From the NCBI GenBank assembly GCA_025403435.1, contig CM046345.1, positions 1,736,001 to 1,800,000 on the forward strand: 64,000 nucleotides of DNA. Reading direction: 5' to 3'. Both the position numbers and the translations under genes were made by a program. Position 1 is the first letter of the stretch. Every line of letters begins with the position of its first letter. A model generated the notes under the pieces. That model was not told where the DNA came from. It saw only the letters and a program-made list of their open reading frames with translations, and ran no database searches. Source of the DNA: Artocarpus heterophyllus. Its lineage: Eukaryota; Streptophyta; Magnoliopsida; Rosales; Moraceae. Below, piece by piece: positions 33,051-45,469 of this stretch.

Positions 33051-34335
33051 CATAACAAGGAAACCAGAATCTTGGGCTTTAGTTTTAAAATTAAAGCCTA
33101 GATTCTCCGTAAGATGGGCTAAGTTTGACAACCACTTGTCCAAACAATGACAAGGACCAAAATGGGTTAACCTAAAAAGGCATGGGTCCCAATCTGGTCC
33201 TGGACCACCCTTAACCCAACGTCAATAGATGGAGTCCAATCCACAATACAGACAAACAACTTCCACAATCATATCCTACCTTTTCTGTATCACGAACCTT
33301 TAGGTATCTGTAACTAAAAACGAGAGCCCAAGTCTAGAATATCCGAGTAGAATGAGAGATTTTGAAAACTAACCTTAAGAAAAACTGATTTTGACAAAAT
33401 GGTCTTTTTTTTTTACAATTTTTTTGATGCAAAAAAACATGTTTTTTGAGCATGAAAAAGTTTTATTTTTTTTTACTCTGTTGAGGTTCCTCTCCTCGTT
33501 ATAGTTATTTTCATCTTTTTTTTGAAAAAAATTGGGACAGTTTAACTGTCTAGAAAAATGTGTTTTTTTTTTCTGTAAAAAAAAGGAGCCATTTACTCAA
33601 TTAGAAATTTTTTTTTGCCCTTTCGTCAAAATCTCCTGAGTAAGAACAGAAGGGACACTTAGGCGGTTGGTGTTGAGAGATGATCGTTGTAATCATTTTA
33701 AAAGGTGTCGAGATTTTAAATTTTATAAAGGAGTTAGGTGCAAAATTACTGTTAAATTATATTAAATTGTTATTTATTTTAGTCTTTAAAAAAGAAATAC
33801 CTAAAAATATCCAAACAACAGAAGTTAGCAATCCCTTTTAACGATTAACCTCTTTAATTTAAAAATATATGACAAAAACATCCAAATTGATAATGGTCTT
33901 AATTTTTCAATGGAAATTAACATGTGACTTGTGCATGTATTGTTAATTAAGAGCTAGTTATGTTTTTATTCCTAACACAAATTTATTTTCAAAACAAAGC
34001 TAATTTAATATTTTCTATTTGATAAAACTAAGTAAAAACTCTAACCTTTATATATTTAGATTGAAGTAAATATAAATGATCACGCGTTCTATTAACTAAC
34101 AACCATTTGCTCCTCGCTAGTCTCGATGTTAATTTTCAGAAATAAATAAATAAACGGTGTTATCAATTAGGGTGTATTTGCTATATATTTCTAAATTTAA
34201 AAAAATAATTTCCAAAACAAAAGTTCAAGGGGCACATTATCAATAAACGAGAAGTTCACGGCGCAATAGTACAAATACGTCTTTTTTTTTTTGGAGTTCA
34301 TGCTTCGAAAACATTTAGATTACTTATTATCTTTA
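33051..34335. other. AT-rich intergenic spacer
   Basis: No coding region, clear repeat or regulatory signal was recognised up to the target duplication of the Tekay-type element. Confidence 0.5.
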
Positions 34336-34340
34336 GGGTT

Positions 34341-37153
34341 TGTAACACCCGTATTTTTAACGGGCATGATTTTGTAAAATTTAATGAATAAAATGTGACT
34401 ATTTAAAATTACTAAGTTGTTTATGATCATTAAAAAAAAAAATACTACTTTAGTATTTTCTTACCAAGTCTTCCTAAGAAACATTCAAAATTTACCAACA
34501 CTTACTTCTATCAATCTTGTCTCCCTAAATTATTGCTCAATTATATAGCCTTCTTCTCATTTTGCTAAAGGTTTTCGAAGGGGACATTGAATTATTTTCC
34601 CTCAATTCATAGAAGACATAGAGATATTTTCTCAACCACCTCTTTAATTATTTCCTTATCTTCTTCTATAATTCACTCCAATTGTCCCCTCAATTATGTT
34701 GGCATGATTTGCTAAAAGTCTTCATGGGAGACAAGATGATATTTTCCTTTAAGACTCTTTTGTTTCTTCTTACAACTTTCCCCCGTAAACATCCCATTCC
34801 TCTTAAGCATTTTGATATCTTTTTATTTAACTATCACCACCTTCTTCTCTAGTTCTCATTCTCTCCCTTTCTCACTTCAAATTTCTAACTAAAGACATAG
34901 AGCACAAAGCTCTCTTTGTGGCCAAGACAATTATAATTCCCAACCATGATCAAGGCGGTTTTAGAGTTAATTCAAGCTTGATTGTTAACCCGAACTTTGG
35001 TGCTTTTCAAAGAAGTTTTGAGGTAGGTTTTCTTTAATCTAAACTTAGTTTTTAGTATGTATTTTCTCCATGTTTAATGCATAATTTTCGTGTTCAAAAT
35101 TCATGCAAATTTCTAGTTATGTTAACATGCATCCTTAAACATTTATGAACAAAAACTTGAGTCTTGAGTTACAACCCACAACCAACTTTTATTTTGGTTT
35201 GATGACAATGTTAGAAACATGTTAGGAATGTTTAAAACCGGTTTCCATAACTTTAAGATTGATGTTCTAATGTTTTGAGCTTAAAGAGCAAATTTAAGCA
35301 TGTTTTCATCATTATTTACAAGAAAGGCTAGAGATATAATTTGATAATGATTTTGGTATAAAACTCATGAGAATATGTTTATTGTGATTATATAATGCAT
35401 GTTGCATATTTTGGAATGGTTTTGAGATTTTAAACAAGGATAATATGCTTTAAGTTAAAGAAAAATTTGACATCCCATAAACTTTATAATACCTCTATGG
35501 GCAGTGGCTATTTCTTAAAATTCTGGAGTTAAATGAAAATGAATTTTTGTAAATTGGTTTGCATATTTAAAAATTAGACATCCTAAGCTTTCCAATGAGC
35601 TATCATGAGCCTAAATCGGAGTTGTATTTTAATTTCTATGAATTTTTCAATTTTCGGATTAGAAACTAGTAAACCTGCCAGTGGTAATAAACCACCCGTC
35701 TATCTTAAGTAAACCACCTGTTAACCCGTGTGTTAATTGTAGATAGTGAACCCGCCTTTTTACAAAAGTATACCACCAAGTTGCCATGGTATACTAGCTG
35801 TTAACTTGAACCAAAAACCCAACTTTGCTCACCTTCTAGTCTCTTAATGTCTTACAACCTTTCCAATACTATCCTAAATGATTTATGAATTCTTATTAGA
35901 GACTAAAACATAAAAATTGCTTGTATGTATTTTATATTGCGTTTAAGATAAAAATTGTTTACTTGGTATTTAAAGAACAATTGTATAAAAATACTTTAAT
36001 GGCACTAGTAGACGGGTTTACACATAATTCACTTATGAATGTGATTATACGTTGTGCTTTAGTTTTAATTGTCCTTATGCATGCCTTAGGGTCAAGGATG
36101 TGTGGAGCTAACCTTAATTAATTCCGAGAATAAAAGTTTGTTGTTAAGCTTTGAAGGTAGGGATTCTATTACTCATCTTTTGTGAGGTTTTTGGTAAATT
36201 AAATTTGATTGTTTTATGTTGTAAAATATGTATATTGTATAGCGATAAATATAATGATTTGACATATGTTATAAATTGAGAAGCATGGTTAGGAAATTGA
36301 CTCTATAAATATAAATTGAATACAAAGGAATAGTGAGATGTAAAAAGGGCGACGGTTACGTCCTTGGGCACGAATACCCTAAAAGGAAAAATAGGGGGAA
36401 GGTGATGACGCTTCCTTGGGTTGAAAGTCCCAGAACACACTGTACAGGAATCGATTTGGTGAGGACTCGGGGCTTGATGTCCCCTCACCGGAACACCCTT
36501 GAAATGTTTATAGGGTGATCAAGTACGCCCATTTGGGTTTCGATGAGTTGAGTGATACTCTATTGAACATGGATACCTAAGAACAATGATGATTGGTAAT
36601 ATTTGTGTAAATGTGTAATTATGAAACTTGGTAATGATTAACTATGATATCCACAAGATGTGATCATAATAAACCTCATAATCTGGAATATGATGTAACC
36701 TACTAACCATGCAGTTTTTAATGTGGTAATGGATAAACCATAAGGTGAGTCATGATTTCCCTACTGGGCATGTCGATGCTCATCCCTATCATATCTTCAT
36801 ATCTCAGGTGGAACTCAGTGCAACATATCTGAAGAGGAATAGGCGAAAACAATCCTGCTGTTTTCGTGTTAGAAGACCTTGTTTATTTGTAACTTATCTA
36901 CAACATGTAAGAGTTGTATTATTTTGTTTCATGGCTGTGTTAAGTTATTTTGGAATTGTACTATGGTGATGATGACTGTAATTATATATATTTGGTGCTA
37001 CACTAAAAACTGTGGTTTGTATTTAAAACGTTTATTTTTATTTTTCTTGTTGTTTAAAGACCCATGGGCATTGTTTAATTGATTTAAATAATATAAAATT
37101 TAAAATTATTTTTATTTATTTAAAACTGTTAACCCCCACATAGGGGTGTTACA
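34341..37153 (+). repeat. 5' LTR of the Tekay-type element
   Basis: 2813 bp with TG...CA ends and a 10-bp terminal inverted repeat TGTAACACCC/GGGTGTTACA. Segment 35665-35790 carries loosely repeated AAACCACCC and AACCCGCC strings at 18-25-bp steps. Small open frames in this LTR have identical twins in the 3' LTR and are not genes. Confidence 0.92.
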
Positions 37154-37160
37154 GAATTTT

Positions 37161-37173
37161 TGGTATCAGAGCC
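37161..37173 (+). other. primer-binding site, initiator tRNA-Met type
   Basis: TGGTATCAGAGCC starts 7 nt after the 5' LTR and is complementary to the 3' end of plant initiator tRNA-Met, the usual primer for Tekay/Del elements. Confidence 0.9.
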
Positions 37174-37304
37174 TAGGTTCGATTAACCTAGGGGGTATAG
37201 CACCACCTTAAAAATTAATCTTTGGAAATGGTTTTAAAGTTAGGTGTTAATGTCATCATCATTTGGTACTGATCCTAGTTAAATTTTCGCAGCCAGTAGA
37301 AACT

Positions 37305-40300
37305 ATGCCACCAAGACGTCAAATGCAATCGTCTGAGCTGTCACAACCGGTTGAACATGCTCAAGAAGTTGAGCAACCGGAACCGATGGAACAAGCTCAA
37401 GAAGATGAGCAACTACGACATGCAACACAATCCCCGCCAGCTGCACCAGAAGTAAATAATTTAGGACAAATTCTTCAAGCATTACAAAATGTGCAAAGAC
37501 CTGTGGAGGTTCGTGATCCCGAACAACGACATCTAACTCTGTTGAAGGAGTTTATGAAGCAGAAACCACCCACATTTAGTGGAGAACCTAACCCGGTCAT
37601 AGCAGAACAATGGCTAAAGGCAGTCAAAAAGAAGTTGGACACCTTGAGGATTCCACGGGAGTATTGGGTTAGCTTTTCAACATATATATTTGAGGGTAAA
37701 GCCGAAGAATGGTGGGATCTTCAGAAAGACGACTATGACGTGCCGAATCTTACATGGGAGCAGTTCGAAACCATTTTTCGCAACACCTATATTCCTCAGA
37801 GCCATAGGCAAGCAATGATGCGAGAATTTGAAAACCTGGTGCAGGGAGATACAACAGTTGCTGAATACCATGCTCGATTTATAGAATTGTCTCGCTACAA
37901 TCCCGGGGCTGTATCGGATCCAATGGCGAGATGCAAAAAATTTAGAAATAACCTGAGGCCAAAAATCAGACAAATGATAGCTGCTGTTCCATCAACAGAT
38001 TTTCTTGATCTTGTAGCTGCGGCACAGCGGGCAGAGACAGAACTAAATAACTCCTATGGAGAGTATAAGGGTTCTGGTGGGCGTCAAAGGAAAATAAGTA
38101 AGAAAGAGAAGTCACAAGGGCAAGTCATTCAGCATAGTGGAGTGACTATTGGTGGTGGATCTTCTGGCAGTGGTCGTTTCCAACCGTATGCTTGTCATAA
38201 CTGTGGACAAGTGGGACATCTGAGGAGAAATTGCCCTAACCGCCCTACACAATCATCCTTTGCACCAAGGCCACAAGGAAGTCATTTTGGCTCCACTGTT
38301 TGGGGAGGGAGTCAAAATCGTGGAGCACCTCAGCAAAACACTCCAGCTTCCCAAGTCTCAGTAACTCAACCTCGAGGGTTCCAGCCTCAGTACAACTATC
38401 AACAGCGGCCACAGGGTTCCAATTTTTATGCTAATCAGAACTTCCAACCGACTCCACAAGGCTCAGTGAATCAAAGGCCATATTTTTCTGGGAGAAATAA
38501 TAATAAGGCTAGTAGTAGCCAAGGAAACCGAGGAAAAAGTGATAAAGGAAAAGCACCAGCTCAAGCTTATGCAATTACGGCTACAGCTGGACAAGCAAAA
38601 CAGGCTGATCACTCAGTTGTAGACGGTATGATTCACGTGTCTCATTCTTGGGCTCATGTATTATTTGACACTGGTGCCACTCATTCATTTATATCTATGT
38701 TATTTGCTTCCGTACTACAATTAGAAACTGAGACATGTAGTTCATCATTAACCCTTAGTACACCAATGGGCGGGATAGCTGAAGTATCCATAATTTGTAA
38801 ATCAGTGTGTATTGTTATAGGAGAACATAAACTATCGGCTGACCTATATGTAATAACTATGACAGAGTTTGATGTAATCTTAGGAATGGATTGGCTAACT
38901 AAATACCAGGCAATAGTAGATTGTCATAGGAAACGTGCCTCTTTATTCACCAAGAATGGACAAGTCATCGAATTTCAGGCAAAAACAGGAACAGTGACGC
39001 CAGCCCCGGTGCTAAAGGCTTGTATTGGAGGACGAAGGAATTTCACCAATCTTGGGACGATCTTTGCTTCAAATGGAGAACTAAAGAAGAGTGACCTATC
39101 CTCTCACACTCTTGTGGTGGACGAATTTTCAGATGTTTTTCCAGATGAATTGCCCGGACTTCCGCCTAATAGAGAAATTGAGTTTGTCATCGACCTAACT
39201 CAAGGAGCAACGCCTGTTTCTATTGCTCCGTATCGAATGGCACCTGCTGAGAAAGTGGAATTGAGGAAGCAGTTGGACGAATTACTGGAAAAAGGATTTA
39301 TTCGACCAAGTACATCACCTTGGGGAGCTCCAGTACTTTTTGTGAAGAAACATGACGGATCGTTGAGGCTCTGTGTCGATTATCGCCAGCTTAATCGATT
39401 GACTATCAAGAACAAGTACCCTCTACCCCGAATTGATGAGTTGTTCGATCAGTTAGGAGGATCTTGCTATTTCTCAAAGATTGACTTACGATCCGGATAT
39501 CACCAACTGAAGATAAGAGAAGAGGACATTCCAAAGACAGCTTTTCGGACTCGCTACGGTCATTTTGAGTTTCTTGTCATGCCTTTCGGGTTGACTAATG
39601 CACCAGCAGCTTTCATGGACTTGATGAACCGTGTCTTTCGACCGTACTTAGATCAATTTATCATTGTCTTCATAGATGATATCTTGATCTATTCTAAAAA
39701 CGAAGAAGAACATGCTGAGCATTTGAGGATCGCTCTACAAACGTTGAGAGAACATGGTCTTTATGCAAAAAGAGAAAAATGTGATTTCTGGATGACGAAG
39801 GTCAAGTTCCTTGGACACGTTGTCTCTGAAGAAGGCATCTCAGTGGACCCCTCCAAAATTGAAGCAGTGCTAAATTGGGAACGACCAAAGAACGTGTCGG
39901 AGATTCGAAGTTTCCTCGGACTAGCTGGATACTATCGACGCTTCGTAGAGAATTTTTCGAAGATTGCTTCTCCATTAACAAAACTCACAAGGAAGAATGT
40001 CAAGTTCGTGTGGGATGATAAATGTGAAGAAGCATTTGAGGAACTGAAGCGAAGACTCACTAGTGCACCTGTGCTAATCATACCTAACAACGAGGAGCCT
40101 TACACAGTATACACTGATGCCTCAGGAAACGGTTTGGGTTGTGTGTTAATGCAGCATGGACGAGTAGTTGCCTACACCTCACGCCAGTTGAAACCCCATG
40201 AGAGGAACTACCCCACACATGATCTTGAGTTAGCTGCTGTGGTTTTCGCACTCAAAATTTGGAGATGTTATCTATATGGCGCAAAGTTTGAGCTATATTC

Positions 40301-42002
40301 AGATCATCAAAGTCTGAAATATTTGTTTCCTCAAAAGGATCTCAATCTAAGGCAACGAAGATGGACTGAGTACATGGTGGACTATGACTTTAGTATCCAA
40401 TATCATCCTGGAAAAGCAAATGCCGTGGCAGATGCTCTAAGTCGTAAGAACAACGGACGTATAGCCAGTTTAGCATTGGAAGATTGGAGACAAGTCACCA
40501 TCGCCGACTTCAACTTGCAATATTATGAAGATGACGAGAGAGCTTTCCTATTCAATGTGATAGCAACTCCTACGTTAATTCAGAAAGTAAAACAAGGACA
40601 ATGGCACGATGAAGGATTACGTAGGGTTTGGGAGCAAATACAAAATGGAGAACAACTGGATGGATGGCAAATTGAGCCAGAAGGATTTTTACTTTACAAA
40701 GGAAGATTAGTTATTCCAGAGGATCCATATCTCAGGCATGCGGTGCTAGATGAGGCTCACCGTTCAAAGTTTGCTATTCATCCTGGAAACACAAAAATGT
40801 ATATGGATCTAAAACGACAATACTGGTGGCGAGGAATGAAACGAGATGTAGCAACCTTTGTCTCTAAGTGCATGACGTGCCAACAGGTTAAAGCGGAACA
40901 TCAAAAGCCTGGAGGCGAGTTGAGGAGCTTACCTATTCCAGAATGGAAGTGGGATCATGTGACAATGGACTTTGTTACCGGATTTCCTAAGACTCAAATA
41001 GGGCATGACGCCGTTTGGGTAATTGTAGATCGTTTAACTAAGACAGCCCACTTCATCCTAATCAGAACTAGTTATAGTGTCTCAAAATTATGTCAATTAT
41101 ACGTGGAAAAGGTAGTGACATTGCATGGAGTGCCAATGTCAATAGTTTCCGATAGAGATACACGTTTCACGTCGAAATTTTGGAGAGGATTGCAGAGGGC
41201 CTTGGGAACTCAATTGAATTTTAGTACAGCTTTTCATCCTCAAACAGATGGACAATCTGAACGTGTCATTCAGATTCTTGAGGATATGCTTCGGGCTTGT
41301 GTGCTGGACTTTGGAACAAATTGGGCTGCACAGCTGCCATATGTTGAATTCGCATATAACAACAGTTACCAAGCAAGTATTAGAATGGCTCCATATGAGG
41401 CCTTATATGGTAGACCTTGTAGATCTCCATTGTGTTGGGCTGAAAAGGAAGAGCGTCTTGAACTTGGGCCTCAGTTTATCAGAGAAACAACGGACAAGAT
41501 CCAGATTATTCGCGAACGTCTTCAGACAGCTCAAAGTCGACAAAAGAGTTATGCAGATAAGAGGAGGCGACCTTTAGAGTTCATGATTGGAGACTTTGTG
41601 TTCTTAAAAGTGAAACCAAAACGAGGTGTATCTCGATTTGGTGTTAAAGGAAAGTTAGCACCAAGGTATATAGGACCGTTTGAGATTGTGGAACGCATTG
41701 GAACGTTGGCATACCGTTTAGACCTACCACCACAATTGTCTCATGTACATAATGTGTTTCATGTATCGATGTTGAGAAAGTATGAACCCGACCCTTCACA
41801 TGTGATCATGTGGACAGATGTGCCGATTCAAGGAGATACGAATTATGAAGAAATTCCAGTTCAAATACTGGATCATGAAATAAAAATATTACGTCGTCGT
41901 GAAATTCCTCTGGTGAAAGTGATGTGGCAACACCATGATGTGGAGGAAGCCACATGGGAACTTGAATCTGAAATGAGAGAAAAGTATCCACATTTGTTTT
42001 AA
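37305..42002 (+). CDS. gag-pol polyprotein of the Tekay-type element
   Basis: A single frame of 1565 codons begins at the ATG of [10 protein letters not shown]; the frame extends 14 codons further upstream without an ATG. In order it shows: a gag capsid core ([20 protein letters not shown], about residues 120-200), a CCHC zinc knuckle ([14 protein letters not shown], about 296), the protease active site FDTGATHSF (about 454), reverse transcriptase with VDYRQLN (about 690) and FIDDILIY (about 790), RNase H with YTDASG (about 935), the integrase HHCC zinc finger (about 1150-1190) and a DDE core (TMDF, VSDRD, QSER; about 1222-1320), and a C-terminal chromodomain-like segment ([11 protein letters not shown]). 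Order and length fit plant chromoviruses. Chromodomains can steer integration to marked chromatin. No internal stop or frameshift is seen. Confidence 0.95.
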   Translation: MPPRRQMQSSELSQPVEHAQEVEQPEPMEQAQEDEQLRHATQSPPAAPEVNNLGQILQALQNVQRPVEVRDPEQRHLTLLKEFMKQKPPTFSGEPNPVIAEQWLKAVKKKLDTLRIPREYWVSFSTYIFEGKAEEWWDLQKDDYDVPNLTWEQFETIFRNTYIPQSHRQAMMREFENLVQGDTTVAEYHARFIELSRYNPGAVSDPMARCKKFRNNLRPKIRQMIAAVPSTDFLDLVAAAQRAETELNNSYGEYKGSGGRQRKISKKEKSQGQVIQHSGVTIGGGSSGSGRFQPYACHNCGQVGHLRRNCPNRPTQSSFAPRPQGSHFGSTVWGGSQNRGAPQQNTPASQVSVTQPRGFQPQYNYQQRPQGSNFYANQNFQPTPQGSVNQRPYFSGRNNNKASSSQGNRGKSDKGKAPAQAYAITATAGQAKQADHSVVDGMIHVSHSWAHVLFDTGATHSFISMLFASVLQLETETCSSSLTLSTPMGGIAEVSIICKSVCIVIGEHKLSADLYVITMTEFDVILGMDWLTKYQAIVDCHRKRASLFTKNGQVIEFQAKTGTVTPAPVLKACIGGRRNFTNLGTIFASNGELKKSDLSSHTLVVDEFSDVFPDELPGLPPNREIEFVIDLTQGATPVSIAPYRMAPAEKVELRKQLDELLEKGFIRPSTSPWGAPVLFVKKHDGSLRLCVDYRQLNRLTIKNKYPLPRIDELFDQLGGSCYFSKIDLRSGYHQLKIREEDIPKTAFRTRYGHFEFLVMPFGLTNAPAAFMDLMNRVFRPYLDQFIIVFIDDILIYSKNEEEHAEHLRIALQTLREHGLYAKREKCDFWMTKVKFLGHVVSEEGISVDPSKIEAVLNWERPKNVSEIRSFLGLAGYYRRFVENFSKIASPLTKLTRKNVKFVWDDKCEEAFEELKRRLTSAPVLIIPNNEEPYTVYTDASGNGLGCVLMQHGRVVAYTSRQLKPHERNYPTHDLELAAVVFALKIWRCYLYGAKFELYSDHQSLKYLFPQKDLNLRQRRWTEYMVDYDFSIQYHPGKANAVADALSRKNNGRIASLALEDWRQVTIADFNLQYYEDDERAFLFNVIATPTLIQKVKQGQWHDEGLRRVWEQIQNGEQLDGWQIEPEGFLLYKGRLVIPEDPYLRHAVLDEAHRSKFAIHPGNTKMYMDLKRQYWWRGMKRDVATFVSKCMTCQQVKAEHQKPGGELRSLPIPEWKWDHVTMDFVTGFPKTQIGHDAVWVIVDRLTKTAHFILIRTSYSVSKLCQLYVEKVVTLHGVPMSIVSDRDTRFTSKFWRGLQRALGTQLNFSTAFHPQTDGQSERVIQILEDMLRACVLDFGTNWAAQLPYVEFAYNNSYQASIRMAPYEALYGRPCRSPLCWAEKEERLELGPQFIRETTDKIQIIRERLQTAQSRQKSYADKRRRPLEFMIGDFVFLKVKPKRGVSRFGVKGKLAPRYIGPFEIVERIGTLAYRLDLPPQLSHVHNVFHVSMLRKYEPDPSHVIMWTDVPIQGDTNYEEIPVQILDHEIKILRRREIPLVKVMWQHHDVEEATWELESEMREKYPHLF

Positions 42003-42045
42003 CATTGTAATCAGTGTAAGAAATTTCGAGGACGAAATTTTTTAT

Positions 42046-42057
42046 AGGAGGGGAGAG
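42046..42057 (+). other. polypurine tract of the Tekay-type element
   Basis: AGGAGGGGAGAG ends one base before the 3' LTR start, the expected place for the plus-strand primer. Confidence 0.85.
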
Positions 42058-42058
42058 C

Positions 42059-44869
42059 TGTAACACCCGTATTTTTAACGGGCATGATTTTGTAAAATTT
42101 AATGAATAAAATGTGACTATTTAAAATTACTAAGTTGTTTATGATCATTAAAAAAAAAAATACCACTTTAGTATTTTCTTACCAAGTCTTCCTAAGAAAC
42201 ATTCAAAATTTACCAACACTTACTTCTATCAATCTTGTCTCCCTAAATTATTGCTCAATTATATAGCCTTCTTCTCATTTTGCTAAAGGTTTCCGAAGGG
42301 GACATTGAATTATTTTCCCTCAATTCATAGAAGACATAGAGATATTTTCTCAACCACCTCTTTAATTATTTCCTTATCTTCTTCTATAATTCACTCCAAT
42401 TGTCCCCTCAATTATGTTGGCATGATTTGCTAAAAGTCTTCATGGGAGACAAGATGATATTTTCCTTTAAGACTCTTTTGTTTCTTCTTACAACTTTCCC
42501 CCGTAAACATCCCATTCCTCTTAAGCATTTTGATATCTTTTTATTTAACTATCACCACCTTCTTCTCTAGTTCTCATTCTCTCCCTTTCTCACTTCAAAT
42601 TTCTAACTAAAGACATAGAGCACAAAGCTCTCTTTGTGGCCAAGACAATTATAATTCCCAACCATGATCAAGGCGGTTTTAGAGTTAATTCAAGCTTGAT
42701 TGTTAACCCGAACTTTGGTGCTTTTCAAAGAAGTTTTGAGGTAGGTTTTCTTTAATCTAAACTTAGTTTTTAGTATGTATTTTCTCCATGTTTAATGCAT
42801 AATTTTCGTGTTCAAAATTCATGCAAATTTCTAGTTATGTTAACATGCATCCTTAAACATTTATGAACAAAAACTTGAGTCTTGAGTTACAACCCACAAC
42901 CAACTTTTATTTTGGTTTGATGACAATGTTAGAAACATGTTAGGAATGTTTAAAACCGGTTTCCATAACTTTAAGATTGATGTTCTAATGTTTTGAGCTT
43001 AAAGAGCAAATTTAAGCATGTTTTCATCATTATTTACAGGAAAGACTAGAGATATAATTTGATAATGATTTTGGTATAAAACTCATGAGAATATGTTTAT
43101 TCTGATTATATAATGCATGTTGCATATTTTGGAATGGTTTTGAGATTTTAAACAAGGATAATATGCTTTAAGTTAAAGAAAAATTTGACATCCCATGAAC
43201 TTTATAATACCTCTATGGGCAGTAGCTATTTCTTAAAATTCTGGAGTTAAATGAAAATGAATTTTGTAAATTGGTTTGCATATTTAAAAAGTAGACATCC
43301 TAAGCTTTCCAATGAGCTATCATGAGCCTAAATCGGAGTTGTATTTTAATTTCTATGAATTTTTCAATTTTGGATTAGAAACTAGTAAACCTGCCAGTGG
43401 TAATAAACCACCCGTCTATCTTAAGTAAACCACCTGTTAACCCGTGTGTTAATTGTAGATAGTGAACCCGCCTTTTTACAAAAGTATACCACCAAGTTGC
43501 CATGGTATACTAGCTGTTAACTTGAACCAAAAACCCAACTTTGCTCACCTTCTAGTCTCTTAATGTCTTACAACCTTTCCAATACTATCCTAAATGATTT
43601 ATGAATTCTTATTAGAGACTAAAACATAAAAATTGCTTGTATGTATTTTATATTGCGTTTAAGATAAAAATTGTTTACTTGGTATTTAAAGAACAATTGC
43701 ATAAAAATACTTTAATGGCACTAGTAGACGGGTTTACACATAATTCACTTATGAATGTGATTATACGTTGTGCTTTAGTTTTAATTGTCCTTATGCATGC
43801 CTTAGGGTCAAGGATGTGTGGAGCTAACGTTAATTAATTCCAAGAATAAAAGTTTGTTGTTAAGCTTTGAAGGTAGGGATTCTATTACTCATCTTTTGTG
43901 AGGTCTTTGGTAAATTAAATTTGATTGTTTTATGTTGTAAAATATGTATATTGTATAGCGATAAATATAATGATTTGACATATGTTATAAATTGAGAAGC
44001 ATGGTTAGGAAATTGACTCTATAAATATAAATTGAATACAAAGGAATAGTGAGATGTAAAAAGGGCGACGGTTACGTCCTTGGGCACGAATACCCTAAAA
44101 GGAAAAATAGGGGGAAGGTGATGACGCTTCCTTGGGTTGAAAGTCCCAGAACACACTGTACAGGAATCGATTTGGTGAGGACTCGGGGCTTGATGTCCCC
44201 TCACCGGAACACCCTTGAAATGTTTATAGGGTGATCAAGTACGCCCATTTGGGTTTCGATGAGTTGAGTGATACTCTATTGAACATGGATACCTAAGAAC
44301 AATGATGATTGGTAATATTTGTGTAAATGTGTAATTATGAAACTTGGTAATGATTAACTATGATATCCACAAGATGTGATCATAATAAACCTCATAATCT
44401 GGAATATGATGTAACCTACTAACCATGCAGTTTTTAATGTGGTAATGGATAAACCATAAGGTGAGTCATGATTTCCCTACTGGGCATGTCGATGCTCATC
44501 CCTATCATATCTTCATATCTCAGGTGGAACTCAGTGCAACATATCTGAAGAGGAATAGGCGAAAACAATCCTGCTGTTTTCGTGTTAGAAGACCTTGTTT
44601 ATTTGTAACTTATCTACAACATATAAGAGTTGTATTATTTTGTTTCATGGCTGTGTTAAGTTATTTTGGAATTGTACTATGGTGATGATGACTGTAATTA
44701 TATATATTTGGTGCTACACTAAAAACTGTGGTTTGTATTTAAAACGTTTATTTTTATTTTTCTTGTTGTTTAAAGACCCATGGGCATTGTTTAATTGATT
44801 TAAATAATATAAAATTTAAAATTATTTTTATTTATTTAAAACTGTTAACCCCCACATAGGGGTGTTACA
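42059..44869 (+). repeat. 3' LTR of the Tekay-type element
   Basis: 2811 bp, nearly identical to 34341-37153. Confidence 0.92.
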
Positions 44870-44874
44870 GGGTT

Positions 44875-45425
44875 GATCTTAATTTTTGGTCTCTAAAGAT
44901 AGGAGTGTATCTTATCTCGATTTTAAAGTGTCCAACGACTAGTCTTGATCTATAAAATTGTCTCATTAATTTTCTTTTTTGTATGATCCATTAAAAAGTA
45001 GATACAAAAATATCATGAAACATCATGTAATGGTATTGTGAATGTTAATATAAAAATGTCGTATGATTGTCATGTATCATTTCCATTTATAATTAATCGA
45101 TACTTGAAAGAAAGAACTTAATAAGACACCTTTATAGATCAAGGACTAGTTATATGAGTTTTAAACGCTAAAGACCAAAGTGAGATTCACTCTAAAATTG
45201 TGGACCAAAAATAAGACTAACACTTATCTTTATGCAAAATTGTTTAATCTTATCAAATAATATTTTATCTTATGCATCTAAACGTACATAACTACATTTT
45301 TTTAATGGCTGGAACATTTATCTAAGCTTAGATTTTAATGTATTTTCTTGGATTGTCCACAAGCATTTTAGAGTGTAGCAATTATTGTAGATGGTTTAAC
45401 ACCTTTTACAATACATACATACATG

Positions 45426-45469
<44 letters not shown>

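Larger units (their letters stand above)
34341..44869 (+). mobile_element. Tekay/Del-type chromovirus (Ty3-gypsy) element, apparently intact
   Basis: Two LTRs of about 2.8 kb (34341-37153 and 42059-44869) run from TGTAACACCC to GGGTGTTACA, and the 5-bp duplication gggtt flanks the element (34336-34340 and 44870-44874). The interior has an initiator tRNA-Met primer site, one uninterrupted gag-pol frame with a C-terminal chromodomain-like region, and a polypurine tract. By eye the LTRs differ by about 14 substitutions and two 1-bp indels, near 0.5 percent. At an assumed 1.3e-8 substitutions per site per year this is of the order of 0.2 million years. All parts needed for transposition appear present. 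Confidence 0.95.

Noticed and set aside
36303..36518. Small open frames repeated at 44019-44234
   Set aside because: They are identical because they lie in the two LTRs of one element; no known protein similarity.
37263..37304. Upstream start of the gag-pol frame
   Set aside because: The frame is open but starts with TTG; the first ATG is at 37305 and gives MPPRR, a usual chromovirus gag start.
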